A stretch of DNA of 64,000 nucleotides from UBA967 sp044375555 (GTDB taxonomy: Bacteria > Verrucomicrobiota > Verrucomicrobiia > Chthoniobacterales > Terrimicrobiaceae), in contig JBILML010000003.1 in NCBI GenBank assembly GCA_044375555.1, positions 62,001-126,000 of the forward strand, written 5' to 3'. Position numbers and translations under genes: made by a program. This document shows positions 7,470-16,985 of this stretch, one piece after another. The notes beneath the pieces are model-generated. The model had not been told where the DNA came from. It searched no databases and worked only from the letters and a program-made list of their open reading frames with translations. Position 1 is the stretch's first letter, and every line of letters begins with the position of its first letter.

Positions 7470-8441
7470 GTGGACGACATGAATGCGAATTTTCCGGATG
7501 GGTTGTTGGGGGCGCTGGCGGCAGATGCGATTTCGATGCCGGTGCATTGGTATTATGATCGCTCGGCTTTGGCGCGGGACTATGGGTTTGTGGATCGGTA
7601 TCTGGCTCCGAAGTCGCCTCACGCAGATAGCATTTTGTGGAGGTCGAGCTATGTGCCGTTGAACGAGCGGGGGGATATCCTTCGCGAGCAAGCTCAATAT
7701 TGGGGACAGCGTGGCGTTCATTATCACCAGTTCCTCGCGGCGGGGGAAAATACGCTGAATTTTCAGTTGGCGGTGGAGCTGTTCCAGATGGTGCGGGAGG
7801 CTGGAAAATATGATCCAGCGGTTTGGTTGGATCACTACATCGATTTCATGCTGACGCCGGGAAAACATCGCGACACCTATGTGGAGGAATATCACCGGGG
7901 ATTTTTCACCAATCTGGCGCGGGGAAAAAAGCCGGCGGCTTGCGGCGTGGATGATGTCCACATCGGGGGATTGGCTCAGGTGCCGGCTTTGATTTCGGCG
8001 GTGGGTGCTGGGCATCCCGGGTTGCTTGAATTGGTCGAGACCCATGTGTCACTCACCCACAAAAACCGCGATGTGATCCGGGCGGCGATCTGCTTGGCGA
8101 GGATTTATGCGGCTTTGGCGGCGGGCAGTCCCTTGCGGGATGCGATTCTGGAGCACGCCAGCGACTCTATTTCTGCTAAAAAAATCACGAAGTGGATCGG
8201 GCAGGAGGACGGTGTGGTGGTCGGGCGAATTCTGAGTCCAGCGTGTTACATTCAGGATGCTTTTCCTGCGTCACTTTATCTGGCTTGGAAGTATGCGGGG
8301 GACTTCCCCGGGGGCATCATCGCGAATGCAAATGTGGGTGGAGACAATTGCCATCGCGGGGCGGTGGTGGGCTCGTTGCTGGGGGTGGCCAACGGAGTTC
8401 CTGCGAGATGGTCTGAGGGTTTGGTGGCGGTTAATCCGTGA
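7470..8441 (+). CDS. ADP-ribosylglycohydrolase family protein
   Basis: 323 residues if the GTG at 7470 is used, 320 from the ATG at 7479. It shows the DraG/ADPRH-fold signatures: near the N-terminus GALAADAISMPVHW, and near the C-terminus ANVGGDNCHRGAVVGSLLG, where the acidic and Asp residues usually bind the dinuclear metal centre. Family members remove ADP-ribose from proteins or small molecules. No ADP-ribosyltransferase partner is seen nearby, so the substrate is unknown. It is convergent with queA and overlaps its end by 11 bp. Confidence 0.8.
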   Translation: MDDMNANFPDGLLGALAADAISMPVHWYYDRSALARDYGFVDRYLAPKSPHADSILWRSSYVPLNERGDILREQAQYWGQRGVHYHQFLAAGENTLNFQLAVELFQMVREAGKYDPAVWLDHYIDFMLTPGKHRDTYVEEYHRGFFTNLARGKKPAACGVDDVHIGGLAQVPALISAVGAGHPGLLELVETHVSLTHKNRDVIRAAICLARIYAALAAGSPLRDAILEHASDSISAKKITKWIGQEDGVVVGRILSPACYIQDAFPASLYLAWKYAGDFPGGIIANANVGGDNCHRGAVVGSLLGVANGVPARWSEGLVAVNP

Positions 8442-9408
8442 GGAACATGCAGTCGCCGTAGGAAAAGAAACGGTATCGCTCGCGGATGGCTTCGGCGTAG
8501 GCGGCCTGGATGAGTTCACGTCCAGCGAAAGCGCTCACGAGCATCAGAAGGGTGGAGCCTGGAAGGTGAAAATTGGTGAGGAGTGCGCCGGTGTGTTGGA
8601 ACTGGTAGGGAGGATGAATAAAAATGCGGGTCGCGCCGGAACTAGGCTGGATGGGCCCGGGTGGCTGGGATTCCAGCACGCGAGTGACAGTGGTGCCGAC
8701 GGCGACGATGCGGCGGGCGCGTTGGAGTGAGTCGGCGGTCTCGGGGGGGATGGAGTAGGATTCCTCGTGCATTTCGTGATCCTCGAGGCGGTCGGTTTTG
8801 ACGGGAAGAAAGGTGCCGGCGCCGACATGCAGGGTGAGAAAGGTGTGGGGAATCGTGGCGAGGATTTCGGGAGTGAAATGCAGGCCTGCGGTGGGCGCGG
8901 CCACGGAGCCGGGGGAGTTGGCATAGACGGTCTGGTAGCGTTCGTCATCGGCCGAGTCGGCGGCGCGCTTGAAGTAGGGCGGCAGGGGCATGTGGCCGTG
9001 GGTCTCGAGATCGGGGGGCGAGTCGAAACTCATGATGCGTTCGCCGCCGGGGAGGATTTCCAAAACCTCGGCGGAAGTTCCCGCAATCGGAATGCGGGTG
9101 CCGATGCGAAGTTTGCGGCCGGGTTTGCAAAGGCATTTCCAGCGCGAGTCCCCAAGATTTTCGAGGAGGAAAACCTCGATGCCCAGAGGCTCGGCGAGGA
9201 GTCGGGCTTTGATGACCCGCGAGTTGTTCAGCGTCACCAAATCGCCTTCAAGAAGGTGGCTTGTAAAGTCGCGGAAAGTTTGGTGTTCGATCACTCCCGT
9301 TTTGCGGTGGATGACCATCATGCGCGAGTCGTCACGCCGCAGGGCGGGGCGGTTGGCGATGAGTTCCGGGGGGAGGTCGTATTGGTAGTCGCTGACGGAG
9401 CCAGACAT
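8431..9408 (-). CDS. queA: S-adenosylmethionine:tRNA ribosyltransferase-isomerase
   Basis: 325 residues, close to the usual 340. QueA transfers and isomerises the ribosyl group of SAM onto 7-aminomethyl-7-deazaguanine in tRNA, forming epoxyqueuosine at the wobble position. Recognisable landmarks are the N-terminal YDLPPELIANRPALRRDDSR, the central PTAGLHFTPEIL and THVTLHVGAGTF-like stretch (here FLTLHVGAGTF), and the C-terminal LPGSTLLMLVSAFAG. It is 9 bp downstream of the GH/GT2 gene on the same strand, possibly co-transcribed by read-through. Confidence 0.95.
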   Translation of the reverse strand: MSGSVSDYQYDLPPELIANRPALRRDDSRMMVIHRKTGVIEHQTFRDFTSHLLEGDLVTLNNSRVIKARLLAEPLGIEVFLLENLGDSRWKCLCKPGRKLRIGTRIPIAGTSAEVLEILPGGERIMSFDSPPDLETHGHMPLPPYFKRAADSADDERYQTVYANSPGSVAAPTAGLHFTPEILATIPHTFLTLHVGAGTFLPVKTDRLEDHEMHEESYSIPPETADSLQRARRIVAVGTTVTRVLESQPPGPIQPSSGATRIFIHPPYQFQHTGALLTNFHLPGSTLLMLVSAFAGRELIQAAYAEAIRERYRFFSYGDCMFLTD

Positions 9409-9417
9409 CTCGAGGCG

Positions 9418-11919
9418 CTAGATTTTTTTCGATATCCGGGTCAGAGCACAGCGATTGGCGGAGGCCTCCACGAGATCAGCCACGCGGCGTTTCAGGCGGC
9501 GGGCGCGGTGTGTGAGGAATACGACAAAAATCGCATAGGGAACCCACGGCCACCAAGTGGGAGTTGAGAGTGTGAGCTGCTGGTAGGCTAGGGCGCAGAT
9601 GATGATGGCATTCACGAGCAGCGTGGTGGCCACCATTTTGTTGCGGAGGTGCACTCGGGTGAGGCATTTCGGGCCACCGTGGTATTCGGTGACGGAGCGA
9701 AGCTGGATGCCCCACCAAAAGCTCCCGTAGATTTGAATATCCCAGTTTTTCCACCCGGTATCGATCGAGTAGTTCCAGCCTTCGTGCTCGAGGGCGGCGA
9801 CGGTTTCTTTCAACAAAGCTTCGCGGCCGTGGCCATTTTCACTCCAGAAGCGGATGTGCGTGATGCTTCCCCGGGTGCGTTGAAAATCCTTCTCGCGGCT
9901 GGCGATGACGGAGGTCGGGGTGCGCTTGAATTTGAGCCAGGTGAAATAGCGCGCCCATCCGCGAACGAGAGGCTGGGCGAGCGCGAGAAATGCCACGAGC
10001 AAGCGAGCGGGGATCGTGTCGTGTTTGGCCTCGAGGCGGGCGTGGATCATGTAGGAGAGGGCCACGAGGAGGGTGCCGCCGAACATCAAGTAAGGAACGA
10101 TTCGCAGGATGGGAATCGGGATCGAGCACAGCAAAATGAAAAGCGTGAGGGCGACCCATTCGATGCTGCTGAGGTAGGCGGCGACATCAGATTGCGGGGT
10201 GGGGTAGATCGATTGGAAGAGTCCCTCGCCAAAGACGCCGTGGTAGATGACGGGCTTGTTGACAAGCCAGGTGAAGCGCGGCGCGCCGTAGATTTGGCCC
10301 TTCCATTTTGCCGTGCCGGTAGGGCCGAAAAAGATCAGGTGTTGGAATCGCAGCATGGATTCGGCTTCGCCGTAGCCCTCTTGCTGTTTTCGAAAGGCTT
10401 TCAGCGTGAAGCGGCGGTAGTGCCAGACAATCGCGGCGGGGCTGAATGCGATCACGCCGCCGCTTTGTTGAAGGCGCCAGCAGAAGTCCACATCGTCACC
10501 GGCCTTGCGGTATTCGTGGTCGAACCCACCGACTTGATCAAACGCCCAACGGTGAAATGCCATGTTGCAGCCTGGAATGTGCTCGGCCACGACATCGGTG
10601 AGGAGGACATGGCTCGGACCACCGGGAGCGGCCGACACGCAAGCCTGCACCCAATTTTCCGCCGGAGGAGAAATGTTCGGGCCGCCCACGCCGGCGAAGT
10701 TGCCGCTGAGTAGAGTGCCGATGAGATAATAGAGCCAATCAGGATCGGCCATGCAGTCGCTGTCTGTGTAAACAATCACTTCGCCCGTGGACGCGTGGGC
10801 GCCGACATTTCGAGCGAAACTCAGACCTTTGTTTTCCTGACGGATAGTGCGCACCCAAGAATGGCGCTCGGCGATTTCGGGGGTCTCATCGGTCGATCCA
10901 TCATCGACGAGGATGACCTCGTAGTCGGGGTAATGGATGTCCTTGAGGGAAGTAAGGCAGCGGTCGAGGGTCTTGGCTCCATTGTAGGAGCAAACGATGA
11001 CGGAGGCCTTCGGGTAGGAGGGTAACTTCACCCGGGAGGTCATGGGACCATCACCGGAGAAAAGTTGTTTCACCGTGTCAAAAGCTGGTTTCTTGCTGCG
11101 GTCGCGGCGGACGAGGCCGAACGACCAATCGAGAATTTCCTGTCCCCCGCGGAACCACTCATCGGTCCACGCGTAAACAATCGTTCCCGCCAAGCCGCCA
11201 CGGACGACGCTTTCGATGTGCCAGCGGAGCATTTCGGCCTGCTCCTCTTCGGGGTGACGGATGGTATCCATGCCGAATTCGCCGAGAATGAGAGGCTTGT
11301 CATCGGCGAGGTTTTGGAGGCGGGCGAGGTAGCGGTCAAAATCCTCCTGACGGTGGAGGTAGACATTGAAAGTGACGAAGTCGCTGTTTTGCGGGAGGAG
11401 GTATTCGGTCGGGGGGTAGCTCGCGTAGGAAAAAAGGGCCTTGGGATCGGCTTGGCGGCCGATGGTGATCAATTGCTCGACAAACTCCGTGACTTCCCGA
11501 GCGCCGAGCCAACGGACCATGTGGGTCGGAATTTCGTTGCCCACGAGGTATCCAAAGACGGCGGGGTGGCCGGCATTTTTCGTGACCCCATCACGGACGG
11601 CGGCCTTGGCCGCTTGGCGGATTTTTCGATTGTTGAGGAATTCGAGGTGTTCCGCCCAGGGAATGGAAATCAGGGCGCGGACGCCGAATTCCTGGCAGAG
11701 ATCGAGAAACCAACGGGGTGGGACATAGTAGATCCGGACGAGGTTCACGCCGGCCTCGCGCATCAATTCAAAATCGGCGCGGGCTTTTTCCGGATTCCCG
11801 AAATGCTCGCCCTCGGAGTCGGGGGCGAAGGGGCCGTAGGTCACTCCCTTGATGAAAAACTTTTTATCTCCCTCGAAAAAAAACTTCGCACGAACGCGCA
11901 CGGAACAGGATTGGCTCAC
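9418..11919 (-). CDS. Glycoside hydrolase-like TIM barrel fused to GT2 glycosyltransferase
   Basis: 833 residues. Residues 1-290 form a clan-A (GH2/GH5-like) TIM barrel with the candidate acid/base E129 in LVGNEI and nucleophile E214 in LGEFG. Residues about 304-540 form a family 2 glycosyltransferase: SVIVCSYNGAKTLDRC, VDDGSTD (338-344), a TDSDC metal site and a GDDVDFCWRL acceptor motif. Hydrophobic segments near 590-660 and 780-815 suggest anchoring at the inner membrane with the GT domain cytoplasmic. A single chain carrying both a hydrolase-like and a synthase domain suggests a role in extracellular or cell-envelope polysaccharide synthesis. Domain calls are firm; substrate unknown. Between it and the helicase gene (11920-12044) no gene is seen. 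Confidence 0.8.
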   Translation of the reverse strand: MSQSCSVRVRAKFFFEGDKKFFIKGVTYGPFAPDSEGEHFGNPEKARADFELMREAGVNLVRIYYVPPRWFLDLCQEFGVRALISIPWAEHLEFLNNRKIRQAAKAAVRDGVTKNAGHPAVFGYLVGNEIPTHMVRWLGAREVTEFVEQLITIGRQADPKALFSYASYPPTEYLLPQNSDFVTFNVYLHRQEDFDRYLARLQNLADDKPLILGEFGMDTIRHPEEEQAEMLRWHIESVVRGGLAGTIVYAWTDEWFRGGQEILDWSFGLVRRDRSKKPAFDTVKQLFSGDGPMTSRVKLPSYPKASVIVCSYNGAKTLDRCLTSLKDIHYPDYEVILVDDGSTDETPEIAERHSWVRTIRQENKGLSFARNVGAHASTGEVIVYTDSDCMADPDWLYYLIGTLLSGNFAGVGGPNISPPAENWVQACVSAAPGGPSHVLLTDVVAEHIPGCNMAFHRWAFDQVGGFDHEYRKAGDDVDFCWRLQQSGGVIAFSPAAIVWHYRRFTLKAFRKQQEGYGEAESMLRFQHLIFFGPTGTAKWKGQIYGAPRFTWLVNKPVIYHGVFGEGLFQSIYPTPQSDVAAYLSSIEWVALTLFILLCSIPIPILRIVPYLMFGGTLLVALSYMIHARLEAKHDTIPARLLVAFLALAQPLVRGWARYFTWLKFKRTPTSVIASREKDFQRTRGSITHIRFWSENGHGREALLKETVAALEHEGWNYSIDTGWKNWDIQIYGSFWWGIQLRSVTEYHGGPKCLTRVHLRNKMVATTLLVNAIIICALAYQQLTLSTPTWWPWVPYAIFVVFLTHRARRLKRRVADLVEASANRCALTRISKKI

Positions 11920-12044
11920 GGCGGGAAGGTATCCATCGGGCCTTTCAAAAGGCGAGTTCGCTTTTTGCTCGGGACGATCAACCTGGAAACGGAGTTATCG
12001 AAACACGTTCCGTGTTCCGCTACCGGGAACAGCGGTTTTCGGTA

Positions 12045-14081
12045 TCAAAACGGCTCGTCGTCGATCGGGAGCGGGTCGCCACCCCATTTTGCAGAAGGGG
12101 TAGGGGAGACATCCCAGACTTCGAGAAGTTCCTCCGGAATCTCGCGGAGAAAACGGGAGGGGGTCTGGAAAATTTCACCGTAGCCCGCGCCGAGACGCAT
12201 TTCGGGGTAGCTGAGGTAGAGTTCATCCATGCAGCGGGTGACGCCTACATAGAACAGGCGGCGCTCCTCCTCGAGGCCGGCGGGGTCCTCGAGGCTGCGG
12301 CTGCTGGGAAACATCCCATCGGCCAGCCAGATCAGGAAAACCACACGCCACTCGAGGCCTTTCGCCTGATGGAGCGTGGAGAGGGTGATCTTCTCGGTCT
12401 CAGCCGCCCCCGCGAAGGCGTCGGCCGTTTCGAGACCGCCGAGGAGGGCGAGTTGAGAAAGAAAATCCGAGGCGGATTCAAACTGGCCGGCGAAGGTTTG
12501 GAGAGTCTGCAAATCCTCGCGGCGGGCATCGTAGTTCGGGAATTTGCCCTTCATGTAATCGTCGTAGATCGCGAAGAGGACGCATTCGATCATGGCCGCG
12601 GGGCCGAGCGGGGCGCCTTGCGGGACGAGGTCGGCGAGGGTGAGAACAAGTTGCGACCATTCTTTTCCAGCCTTGGAGGGGACTTTGGCTTCGGCGAGTC
12701 GGGCGAATTCGGTGGAGCCAGCGAGCAGGGTTTGGGTCCGCTCCCAGAGGGTTTCTGCGGTCTTGTTGCCGATGCCGGGGAGAAGTCGCACGATGCGCTT
12801 GAAGGACATTTCATCGCGCGGGTTGACAGTGAATTTCAGAAATGCGGCGACATCCTTGATGTGGGCTTGCTCGAAAAATCTCAGGCCGCTTGTGATCGAA
12901 AAGGGAATGCCGCGCTTGGTGAATTCCAACTGCACCTCCATCGAGTGGTAGTGCGCGCGGTAGAGAACGGCCATTTGCTCGAGCGGGATGCCCTCGTCGA
13001 GTAGTTCCATCACACGCTGGGCGACGAAGGCGGCTTGCTGGGAATTGGTTGGAAGGGCGACAAGGGCTGGTTTGACGGCGTGTGGCTTGCGGATGGGGGC
13101 AAGGGTTTTTGGGAACTGGCGTTCGTTCCCGCCGATGGCGGCGTTGGCGACTTCGAGGACTTGGGGGACGCTTCGATAGTTCGTTTCGATTTTAAAAACG
13201 CGGGAGCCCGGGTGGTTTTTGGGAAATTGGAGGATGTTTTCGAAATTCGCGCCTCGCCACGAGTAGATGCTCTGGGCGTCGTCTCCCACGACCATGAGAT
13301 TCTTGTGGTGGGAGGCGAGGAGGTCGATGAGTTCGGACTGGAGGCGGTTCGTATCCTGGTATTCATCCACGAGGATTTGCTGGAAGCGGCGCTGGTAAAG
13401 GGCGGCGACTTCGGGGTGGGTCAGGAAAAGCTCGAGGGTTTTGGAAAGAAGGTCATCGAAATCCATCGAGTTCGCCTCGCGCTTTCTGGCTTCGTAGGCG
13501 GCTTGGATTTTCTCGATCTCCGGAGCGAGGGGGATGAAGTAGCGGTATTTTTCGCCGAGGATTTTGCCAATGGGGGCGGCGGTGTTGATGGCGAGGCTGA
13601 AGATATCGGAGAGGACTCCGGCTTTGGGGAATTTGCGGGTGGTATCCACGAGACCCTGTTTCGCGACCACGGCGGCGATCATTTCCTCCGAGTCGTCGCG
13701 GTCCATGATGGAAAATCCCTCGCGGAATCCGATGTCGGCGGCGTGGCGGCGGAGGATGCGGTTTCCGATCGAGTGGAAGGTGCCGCCCCAGAGTCCATCA
13801 GCGGCTCCTGGGAGGAGGTTGTGGACGCGCTCCACCATTTCGCGGGCGGCTTTGTTGGTAAAAGTGAGCAGGAGGATGGAACCGGCGGGGATGCCTTGTT
13901 CCAAAAGCCAAGCGACTCGATAAGTGAGCGTTCGGGTTTTTCCACTGCCTGCGCCAGCGATCACCAAGGATCTGCCGGGTGAGGAGGTGACGGCGGCGAA
14001 TTGCTCGGGGTTGAGTTCCTTTTCGAAATCGATGCCCGAATCCGGGCGTGCCGGGGAGTGAAGTGTGTAGGAACGCGACAA
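12045..14081 (-). CDS. UvrD/PcrA/Rep-type ATP-dependent DNA helicase
   Basis: 678 residues, somewhat shorter than PcrA/UvrD (about 720-780). Superfamily 1A motifs are clear: Walker A GAGSGKT (43-49), TFTNKAA (motif Ia), VDEYQDTN (238-245, motif II), GDDAQSIYSWRGA (266-278, motif III), and late motifs TLHQAKGLEW and VGVTR. A 3'-5' helicase for repair and replication restart is expected. It ends 6 bp from the next minus-strand gene's start region. The missing length is at the C-terminus, where UvrD carries its RNA-polymerase-binding tail, so Rep/PcrA-like naming is safer than uvrD. Confidence 0.9.
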   Translation of the reverse strand: MSRSYTLHSPARPDSGIDFEKELNPEQFAAVTSSPGRSLVIAGAGSGKTRTLTYRVAWLLEQGIPAGSILLLTFTNKAAREMVERVHNLLPGAADGLWGGTFHSIGNRILRRHAADIGFREGFSIMDRDDSEEMIAAVVAKQGLVDTTRKFPKAGVLSDIFSLAINTAAPIGKILGEKYRYFIPLAPEIEKIQAAYEARKREANSMDFDDLLSKTLELFLTHPEVAALYQRRFQQILVDEYQDTNRLQSELIDLLASHHKNLMVVGDDAQSIYSWRGANFENILQFPKNHPGSRVFKIETNYRSVPQVLEVANAAIGGNERQFPKTLAPIRKPHAVKPALVALPTNSQQAAFVAQRVMELLDEGIPLEQMAVLYRAHYHSMEVQLEFTKRGIPFSITSGLRFFEQAHIKDVAAFLKFTVNPRDEMSFKRIVRLLPGIGNKTAETLWERTQTLLAGSTEFARLAEAKVPSKAGKEWSQLVLTLADLVPQGAPLGPAAMIECVLFAIYDDYMKGKFPNYDARREDLQTLQTFAGQFESASDFLSQLALLGGLETADAFAGAAETEKITLSTLHQAKGLEWRVVFLIWLADGMFPSSRSLEDPAGLEEERRLFYVGVTRCMDELYLSYPEMRLGAGYGEIFQTPSRFLREIPEELLEVWDVSPTPSAKWGGDPLPIDDEPF

Positions 14082-14087
14082 GGCGGA

Positions 14088-14921
14088 TTAGTTGTTGGCC
14101 AGTCGGGCGGTGCTGACTTGTGAGGGGGTCATTTTGAGGCCGTAGGTGAGGAGTTTGGCGGATTCCTCGGCGACGACGCCTTTGGTCGATCCGAGCACCA
14201 CGGCAATGCAATCGCGGCCATTGTGGGATCCGCTCGAGATGAGGCAATGGCCGGCGGCGTTGGTGTAGCCGGTTTTCATTCCATTGCAAAAGGAGTAGGT
14301 GCGCAGGAGGCGGTTGGTATTTCGGAGTGGAACGACTTTTCCGGAGGAGAAACGAAAATCGTAGTTTTTGGTGTTCATGATTTGGCGGAGGGTTGGGTTG
14401 CGGTAGGCCATGCGAGCGACTCGGGCCATGTCTCTGGCGGTCGAGTATTGGCCGGAGGCAGGGAGGCCATTGGGGTTCACAAAATTCGAGGAAGTGCCGC
14501 CGAGTTCCTGAATGCGGCTGGTCATTTTGCGGGCAAAGGCCTCGATGCTTCCGGCGTTGTCGCGGGCGAGGGCGCGGGCGACATCGTTGCTGCTGCGAAT
14601 CATCAGGGCGTGGAGGAGTTCGCGGCGGGTGTAGGTCTGGCCAGGCTTGATGTAGAGCTTGAAAGGCTCGCACTGGGTATCGATCAACTCGATGGTGATT
14701 TTTTTATCGAGGTCGCCCGACTCGGCGACGATCAGGGCGGTGAGGAGTTTTTGGGTGCTGGCGACCGCACGCTGGGCGGTGTCGTTTTTTTTGTAGATCA
14801 CTTGGCCGGTGTTCGCATCGAGAAGAATGGCAGATTTGGCATTCACAGAAATCTGAGCCGATGCGGTGGCGGAGGAGAGGAGTGGCAGGGCGAGGGCGGC
14901 GAGGAGCGCGGGAAATCGCAT
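14088..14921 (-). CDS. D-alanyl-D-alanine carboxypeptidase (PBP5/DacF type)
   Basis: 277 residues with signal peptide (about 1-23, ending ASAQ). The penicillin-binding triad is complete: STQK at 55-58 (catalytic Ser55), SSN at 110-112 and KTG at 216-218. It trims the terminal D-Ala of peptidoglycan pentapeptides in the periplasm. The C-terminal PBP5-like domain and membrane anchor are absent, which fits shorter DacF/DacC-like enzymes. It lies 9 bp downstream of the TPR gene and may be co-transcribed with it and proC. Confidence 0.9.
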   Translation of the reverse strand: MRFPALLAALALPLLSSATASAQISVNAKSAILLDANTGQVIYKKNDTAQRAVASTQKLLTALIVAESGDLDKKITIELIDTQCEPFKLYIKPGQTYTRRELLHALMIRSSNDVARALARDNAGSIEAFARKMTSRIQELGGTSSNFVNPNGLPASGQYSTARDMARVARMAYRNPTLRQIMNTKNYDFRFSSGKVVPLRNTNRLLRTYSFCNGMKTGYTNAAGHCLISSGSHNGRDCIAVVLGSTKGVVAEESAKLLTYGLKMTPSQVSTARLANN

Positions 14922-14930
14922 GTGAAGAGG

Positions 14931-15590
14931 TCAGGGATTGGAGTTGGTGGAACCGAATAGTTTTTCCATCGACGGGTCTTTTTCAACCCCGAGTTCAATG
15001 GCTTTGAAATAATGGCGCTTGGCCAGTTCGATGGCGGTGGGTTTTTCCTGGAGGTAGAAAACAGCGAGATTGTAGTGGGCGTCGGCGTAGTCGGGGTTGA
15101 GTTCCACGGCGCGGCGGAGTTCCTGCTGGGCGCCATCGATCCAGCCTTCGCGGCCGATCACGACGCCGAGAAAATTGCGCGCTCGGGGGTTTTGGGGGTC
15201 GAGTAGCGTGGCTTGGGAAAGGGCGGCGAGGGCCTCGCGAAAGCGGTTTTGGTCCATGTAAATCATCCCCAGCGTGAGCCAGGCTGGAGCCGTTTCCATG
15301 CGGAGGCGGACGGCTTGTTTGAGGAGATTTTCGGACTTCGCGCTGTCGCCCGAGTAAAATTCAACCAGGCCAAGATTCACGAGGCCGAGGGAATTCTGGG
15401 GATCGAGGGAGAGGACGCGTTCGTAGGCGCGGCGGGCGGTCGCGTAGTCTTTGGCTTCGAAGGCGAGGTTTCCCTCCGCGATGGCTTCCGAGAGGACTCG
15501 CGGGGTGAAATCTACGGGTGGTTCTTTGGCGAGAAGGGGGGCGGCGAGAGAAAGGCCGATCGCAAGGACACCGCAGAAAAAACGATTCAT
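14931..15590 (-). CDS. Periplasmic TPR protein
   Basis: 219 residues with a signal peptide (about 1-21, ending LLAKEP). At least four tetratricopeptide units follow, for example LVNLGLVEFYSGDSAKSENL, AWLTLGMIYMDQNRFREAL and DAHYNLAVFYLQEKPTAIEL. TPRs form a superhelix for protein contacts. Its start overlaps the proC stop (ATGA at 15587-15590), and dacF-like follows by 9 bp. Partner unknown. Confidence 0.8.
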   Translation of the reverse strand: MNRFFCGVLAIGLSLAAPLLAKEPPVDFTPRVLSEAIAEGNLAFEAKDYATARRAYERVLSLDPQNSLGLVNLGLVEFYSGDSAKSENLLKQAVRLRMETAPAWLTLGMIYMDQNRFREALAALSQATLLDPQNPRARNFLGVVIGREGWIDGAQQELRRAVELNPDYADAHYNLAVFYLQEKPTAIELAKRHYFKAIELGVEKDPSMEKLFGSTNSNP

Positions 15591-16384
15591 TGGCCCGCGA
15601 GCTCGCGAGAGCGGCGCTCGGCAGCGCGGACCGCTCCAATGAATGCGGCGCGGACTCCGCGGTTTTCGAGTTCGGCGAGGGCGGCGGCGGTGGTGCCACC
15701 GGGGCTGGTGACCATTTCGCGAAGCACGGCGGGGTGCTCGGAGGTGGCTTTGGCAAGTTCGGCCGCGCCGAGGACGGTTTGGATCGCGAGATCTTGGGAG
15801 AGCTTGCGGGGAAGGCCGCAGGAGACTCCGCCATCGGCGAGGGCCTCGATCATCAAAAACACATAGGCCGGGCCGCTGCCGCTCAGGCCGGTGACGGCAT
15901 CGAGGAGTTTTTCTTCAACGGGGTAAACTTCGCCAATGCTTGAAAAAATCGACTCGGCCAACTCGCGATCCTGCGGCGTGGCATCCGAGCCGGCGGCGTA
16001 GGCCGTGGCGGATCGGCCAACAATCGCAGCGGTGTTCGGCATGGCGCGAACGACCCGGGCGCCGGGAGCGAGGTTTTGGAGGGTTTCGAGGGAAAGCCCG
16101 GCGGCAATCGAGATGAGGAGTTTATTTTTTAAATGCGCGCCCGTTTGTTTCAGAGCCTTCGCGGCATCTTGGGGCTTCACGCACAAAATCAGAACGGGAG
16201 ACTCGGCGGCGGCTTCGGCATTTTCCGAGACAATTTTGATCGAGGTGGCATCGCGGAGGCTCTGGAGCAAATCGGGCTCCGGGCAGGCGGCGACGATGTC
16301 CGAGGGCTCGCAAACATTGGCCCGCAGCATTCCTTGAATGATGGCCGATGCCATGCGACCGGCGCCGAGAAACGCATATTTCAT
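15587..16384 (-). CDS. proC: Pyrroline-5-carboxylate reductase
   Basis: 265 residues from the ATG at 16384, the start that places the Rossmann motif FLGAGRMASAI at residues 5-15; a longer frame to 16621 is antisense filler. ProC uses NAD(P)H to reduce 1-pyrroline-5-carboxylate to proline. Supporting stretches are VVRAMPNTAA, DAVTGLSGSGPAYVF (the substrate-binding signature) and MVTSPGGTTAAAL near the end. It is translationally coupled to the TPR gene (ATGA overlap). Confidence 0.95.
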   Translation of the reverse strand: MKYAFLGAGRMASAIIQGMLRANVCEPSDIVAACPEPDLLQSLRDATSIKIVSENAEAAAESPVLILCVKPQDAAKALKQTGAHLKNKLLISIAAGLSLETLQNLAPGARVVRAMPNTAAIVGRSATAYAAGSDATPQDRELAESIFSSIGEVYPVEEKLLDAVTGLSGSGPAYVFLMIEALADGGVSCGLPRKLSQDLAIQTVLGAAELAKATSEHPAVLREMVTSPGGTTAAALAELENRGVRAAFIGAVRAAERRSRELAGQ

Positions 16385-16455
16385 GGCCGAAAAGCTAGTG
16401 GGGAGCAGGGCATTTGCAAAGACTGTCGTAAGTGGGATGCGGGGCTGCTTGGGGG

Positions 16456-16486
16456 ATTGACCACAGAGGACACAGAGCGCACAGAG
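16456..16486 (+). repeat. Dispersed 31-bp intergenic repeat, copy 1
   Basis: Begins ATTGACCACAGAGGACACAG and matches, in reverse complement with about four mismatches, the sequence at 22890-22920. Internally it is built of ACAGAG-type units. It lies in the 112-bp gap upstream of proC. Confidence 0.6.
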
Positions 16487-16496
16487 GGGGAGGGGA

Positions 16497-16985
16497 TTAA
16501 TCGAGGAGCGAGACGAGCCACTCCTGCATGAGGCCGTAGATGCTGAGTTGGAGGAGGGCGTAATCGCGGAGGTCTTCGAGGTTTTCCGGTTGGTGGGACA
16601 TCTCGGCTTCGGAAAATCCATGAGATTCGACGAGGGCGAGGCGTGCTTGGTTGAGGGCGCTGAGCCAGTGGTCGATGTGATTTTTTGGAATCAAAAGAGA
16701 ATGGTGGCCTTGGGGGTTGGACGAGCAGCGGCGGAGGTCGGCCGCGACGACCTCGCGGGAGGAGGCGAAGGCGCTGTGGAGGTCGGGTTGGACGAAAGCC
16801 TTCCAGTCCTCGCGCAAGTCCTCGGCCTCGGGGTCAGTGGTTGGAGATTGGAAAAATCTGGCTTCCACTCGGGGGTCGTCGAGTTCGGCGGAAGTCCGGA
16901 TTTCGGTGAGCATTTTGTGGAGCAGGGGATCGATGCCTTCGAAGAGCACGCCGCCGTCTTGGAGAATGCTGATGCCAATTTTCAT
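16497..16985 (-). CDS. Conserved hypothetical protein downstream of clpS
   Basis: 162 residues, soluble and acidic, with no signal peptide. It begins MKIGISILQDGGVLFEGIDP and ends in a helical region (LLQLSIYGLMQEWLV). Its start overlaps the clpS stop by 4 bp, so the two are translationally coupled. Actinobacterial clpS genes are also followed by a family of unknown function (DUF2017) that this may resemble in position; sequence relatedness was not established. An adaptor-associated role is inference. Confidence 0.6.
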   Translation of the reverse strand: MKIGISILQDGGVLFEGIDPLLHKMLTEIRTSAELDDPRVEARFFQSPTTDPEAEDLREDWKAFVQPDLHSAFASSREVVAADLRRCSSNPQGHHSLLIPKNHIDHWLSALNQARLALVESHGFSEAEMSHQPENLEDLRDYALLQLSIYGLMQEWLVSLLD

